DNA from: Candidatus Nanoanaerosalina archaeon
GTDB lineage: Archaea; Nanohalarchaeota; Nanosalinia; Nanosalinales; Nanoanaerosalinaceae
DNA length: 7,246 bases
NCBI GenBank assembly: GCA_022729285.1
Contig: JALDAI010000036.1
Location: forward strand, 1 to 7,246
Reading direction: 5' to 3'
The translations under genes and the position numbers were made by a program. Below the pieces are notes generated by a model. That model had not been told where the DNA came from and ran no database searches. It saw only the letters and a list, made by a program, of their open reading frames with translations. Positions 5,033 through 7,246 of this stretch are shown piece after piece (within the stretch, counting starts at the first letter, position 1; the number at the start of each line of letters is the position of its first letter).

Positions 5033-6493
5033 ATGTCAGAAAAAGGAAAAGTGGATGTCCAGCTTAAAAAAATAAGGGAAAACGTCTACGAAATAAGTAA
5101 AGAAGGGTTGATGAACACTCCTTCAAGAGTTTTCGCATCAGAAAAAATACTAGAGGATATGAAAGGGGATAAAACCCTTGAACAAGTAGGTAACATTTCT
5201 TTCCTGCCAGGAGTTAGAAAGTACGGGATGGTTATGCCTGATGGACACCAGGGATACGGATTCCCTGTTGGAGGAGTAGCAGGTATATCTGCAGAAGAGG
5301 GTGTTATAAGTCCTGGAGGAGTCGGTTATGACATCAACTGCGGTATTAAACTTATCAAAACTAATTTAAGAGCTGAAGAGGTAGCTGAGAAAGCTGAAGC
5401 TTTGGCAAACATACTTTACCAGAAAGTTCCTTCCGGTCTTGGAAAAGGAAGTGTTGAACATATAGCTGATGAAAAAGAGTTCGACAAAGTTTTGAAAAAC
5501 GGTGTTAAATGGGCTGTTGAAAACGGCTACGGAGAAGAGAACGACTACATATGTTGTGAGGACAACGGATGTCTGCCTGAAGCGGATCCTTCAAAAGTAT
5601 CTGACAAAGCAAAGAAGAGAGGTATGGGTCAATTAGGTTCCTTAGGTAGCGGTAACCACTTTTTAGAAGTTCAAAAAGTAAGTGAAATATTCGATGAGGA
5701 AGTAGCTGAAAGCTTCGGTCTTTTTGAAGACCAAGTTGTTGTGATGATACACTCCGGTTCAAGAGGCTTGGGCCACCAGGTCTGCTCCGACTACCTAAGA
5801 AAAGTTGAAAAAGAGTTCTCACACTTTATCGAAGACCTACCTGACAGAGAGCTTGCATACGCTCCTGCGAAATCAGATATTGCGGAAGATTATTATGGAG
5901 CTATGAGTGCTGCAGCAAACTTTGCATGGGCTAACAGACAGCTTATCGCTCATAGAGTTAGAGAGTGTTTTGAAAAAATATTCGGAAAAAGCTGGAAAGA
6001 GATGGAGATGGAGTCTCTGTACGATGTTGCACACAATATCGCAAAGAAAGAGGTTCATAAAGTAAACGGTGAAGAGGAAGAACTCTTTGTCCATAGAAAA
6101 GGAGCTACTAGAGCATTCCCTGCAGGTAGAAAAGAGCTTCCTGAAGTGTTTAAAGAAACAGGTCAGCCGGTAATAATACCTGGATCGATGGGAACATCAT
6201 CATATATTTTGAAAGGAGGTCCTAACTCTTTAGAACTAACCTTTGGTTCAACAGCTCACGGAGCCGGAAGACTGATGTCCAGAACTAGGGCTAAAAAAGA
6301 GTTCTGGGGAGAAACTGTTCAAAAAGATCTTATGCATGAAAAAATCATTGTAAAAGCTAAATCGGGTTCAACAATAGCTGAAGAAGCTCCAGGAGTTTAC
6401 AAAGATGTTGATGAGGTGATAAAAGTTTCCGATGAACTTGGTATCGCTGAAAAAGTTGCTAAAATGTATCCCATGGTCAATGTGAAGGGTTAA
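5033..6493 (+). CDS. rtcB: RtcB RNA-splicing ligase
   Basis: This 486-residue cytoplasmic enzyme (Pyrococcus RtcB is about 481) joins RNA 2',3'-cyclic phosphate or 3'-phosphate ends to 5'-OH ends using GTP and manganese. It acts in tRNA splicing and RNA repair. All active-site marks are present, numbered from ATG 5033: MPDGHQGYGFPVGGVA (68-83), GYDINCG with metal ligands Asp100 and Cys103, GSGNH with Asn208 and His209, MIHSGSRG with His240, YDVAHN with His334, and STAHGAGR with His409, the residue guanylylated in the mechanism. These follow the Pyrococcus ligands with a 5-6 residue offset. ATG 5033 is preferred over TTG 5012 because it gives normal length and follows purine-rich AAAGGAAAGAG. 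An unusual Cys-Cys pair occurs at 174-175, six and five residues before a family-typical Cys180. Archease upstream is its cofactor. Identity is secure. Confidence 0.97.
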   Translation: MSEKGKVDVQLKKIRENVYEISKEGLMNTPSRVFASEKILEDMKGDKTLEQVGNISFLPGVRKYGMVMPDGHQGYGFPVGGVAGISAEEGVISPGGVGYDINCGIKLIKTNLRAEEVAEKAEALANILYQKVPSGLGKGSVEHIADEKEFDKVLKNGVKWAVENGYGEENDYICCEDNGCLPEADPSKVSDKAKKRGMGQLGSLGSGNHFLEVQKVSEIFDEEVAESFGLFEDQVVVMIHSGSRGLGHQVCSDYLRKVEKEFSHFIEDLPDRELAYAPAKSDIAEDYYGAMSAAANFAWANRQLIAHRVRECFEKIFGKSWKEMEMESLYDVAHNIAKKEVHKVNGEEEELFVHRKGATRAFPAGRKELPEVFKETGQPVIIPGSMGTSSYILKGGPNSLELTFGSTAHGAGRLMSRTRAKKEFWGETVQKDLMHEKIIVKAKSGSTIAEEAPGVYKDVDEVIKVSDELGIAEKVAKMYPMVNVKG

Positions 6494-6586
6494 AATCCCT
6501 TCCATCCATAAATTTCTTATTTACTACTTTGCTGTTAAGAACAGGGGTACGGTTTTAAAAAACTTAGAGTGTATCATTTCTTATCT
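6494..6586 (+). promoter_or_regulatory. rtcB-DHH intergenic region with TATA box TTTTAAAAAA
   Basis: Just after the rtcB stop are T-rich runs (about 6520-6534) that may end its transcript, with no hairpin. TTTTAAAAAA at 6553-6562 is centred about 30 bp before the DHH start at 6587, predicting a leader of only about 4 nt. There is no Shine-Dalgarno sequence before that ATG, which agrees with a leaderless or near-leaderless mRNA. Confidence 0.45.
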
Positions 6587-7246
6587 ATGTCAAAATACTG
6601 TTTCGTAAAAGGCAGTGGGTCGAAGGTTGAAAACTACCTAGAACCGATTAAAGACAAGTTTGGCGAGGAAAAAGTAGACGTGTTCTCGTCTGATGAAGAG
6701 TTAAAATCAGAAGACAATGACTTGGGAGATTACAAAACCGTAGTTTTATTAGGGAGCCCTGGAAAAGGGGTTAAAGAATACTTAGAAAGTGTTGATGAAA
6801 TCAATATAATCTCTGAAAACGGTGTTGAAGGCTTTCTAGATATGGGTTATGAGGATAAAGTAGCTGAAACGGTTTACAACTCTGTTAAGAACGCCGGGCA
6901 GCAGTTTAACGCTGAAAAGTTTAAAGATGTTATAACAAGTTACGGAAACTTGGGGATAGTTTTACACGACTCACCTGACCCTGATGCTATTTCTTCCGGT
7001 TTAGGTGTTAAACAGATATGTGAGAACTACGGTGTGGATGTTGAGATATTTTATTCAGGATCTATTAATCACCAGGAAAACAAGGCTTTGGTCAATAGAT
7101 TAGATCTTGATCTGAAGAAAATCGATGTTGAAAAATACCTGAATGATGGTGAGAAGTTTTATAACCTGTCATACAAGGGAGAAGAGTTCTCTTTACAGGA
7201 TTATGATGGTGTAATGATGGTTGACACAACTTTCACTAACTCAAAG
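6587..7246 (+). CDS. DHH-family phosphoesterase with N-terminal Rossmann-like domain, 3' end outside window
   Basis: The first 220 codons are present, and the frame runs open to the last base. Residues 1-110 form an alpha/beta region starting KYCFVKGSGSKVENYL, with VVLLGSPGKG at 52-61. This resembles a worn TrkA-N/Rossmann domain as found at the front of haloarchaeal DHH proteins, but a clean GxGxxG nucleotide loop is not visible. The DHH catalytic domain begins at about 120: LGIVLHDSPDPDAISSGLG (122-140) is the first metal-binding motif (Asp131 and Asp133), YSGSINHQENKALVN (156-170) is the conserved Asn-His region, and VMMVDT (209-214) gives the next aspartate, Asp213. The family hydrolyses phosphodiester bonds in oligonucleotides or cyclic dinucleotides (NrnA/RecJ/GdpP relatives); which applies here cannot be told without the missing C-terminal DHHA1 part. 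It starts 93 bp after rtcB with its own TATA-like box. Family confident, substrate open. Confidence 0.9.
   Translation, partial: MSKYCFVKGSGSKVENYLEPIKDKFGEEKVDVFSSDEELKSEDNDLGDYKTVVLLGSPGKGVKEYLESVDEINIISENGVEGFLDMGYEDKVAETVYNSVKNAGQQFNAEKFKDVITSYGNLGIVLHDSPDPDAISSGLGVKQICENYGVDVEIFYSGSINHQENKALVNRLDLDLKKIDVEKYLNDGEKFYNLSYKGEEFSLQDYDGVMMVDTTFTNSK

Noticed and set aside
5505..6094. Minus-strand open frames of 105 and 73 codons within rtcB
   Set aside because: They are antisense to conserved RtcB motifs, and their translations show no domain and carry the Leu/Ser/Phe bias of shadows.
1..7246. CRISPR array, insertion sequence, tRNA/rRNA gene or attachment site
   Set aside because: No direct repeat array, transposase motif, terminal inverted repeat pair or cloverleaf-like segment was seen in any gap, all of which are 165 bp or shorter.

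Overview
The window reads as archaeal chromosomal DNA of low to moderate GC (about 38-40% by eye), densely packed, with short intergenic gaps and no mobile element, CRISPR array, rRNA or tRNA that I can see. The archaeal assignment rests on an RtcB-type RNA ligase plus a separate archease, a DHH phosphoesterase with the archaeal DPDA and HQ-N motifs, A/T-rich TATA-like boxes 24-41 bp upstream of start codons (short-leader or leaderless transcripts), and poly-T tracts at gene ends. The acidic AAA+ ATPase and a membrane protein whose N-terminus resembles a haloarchaeal family (DUF7544-like) suggest a euryarchaeal or DPANN lineage near Nanohaloarchaeota. That placement is inference and has not been tested by phylogeny.

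Layout. Positions 1-3908 are a run of five minus-strand genes, read right to left: a small HExxH metallopeptidase-like protein (3908-3312), an alpha/beta hydrolase (3234-2464), an HD-domain phosphohydrolase (2446-1832), an AAA+ ATPase with an unrecognised N-terminal domain (1731-313) and a membrane protein cut by the window edge (221-1). The hydrolase and HD genes are 17 bp apart and look like one transcript. The others are separated by 77-100 bp gaps holding T-rich terminators and candidate promoters. From 4000 the plus strand carries archease (4000-4443), rtcB (5033-6493) and a truncated DHH phosphoesterase (6587-7246). A membrane-anchored thioredoxin-fold protein (4867-4490, minus) sits between archease and rtcB.

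How the genes fit together. RtcB joins RNA ends bearing a 2',3'-cyclic phosphate or 3'-phosphate to 5'-OH ends (tRNA splicing and RNA repair), and archease promotes RtcB guanylylation and turnover, so these two are functional partners although each appears to have its own promoter. The DHH protein may add a nucleotide or nucleic-acid phosphodiesterase. The minus-strand genes do not form a recognisable pathway. The HD protein and the hydrolase are probably general hydrolases, and the AAA+ protein is probably an unfoldase or remodeller.

Nothing here is an obvious new defence or mobile system. The parts most worth a second look are the AAA+ protein's N-terminal domain, the metallopeptidase-like protein, a perfect palindrome between the divergent peptidase and archease promoters, and the six-cysteine thioredoxin placed between archease and rtcB.
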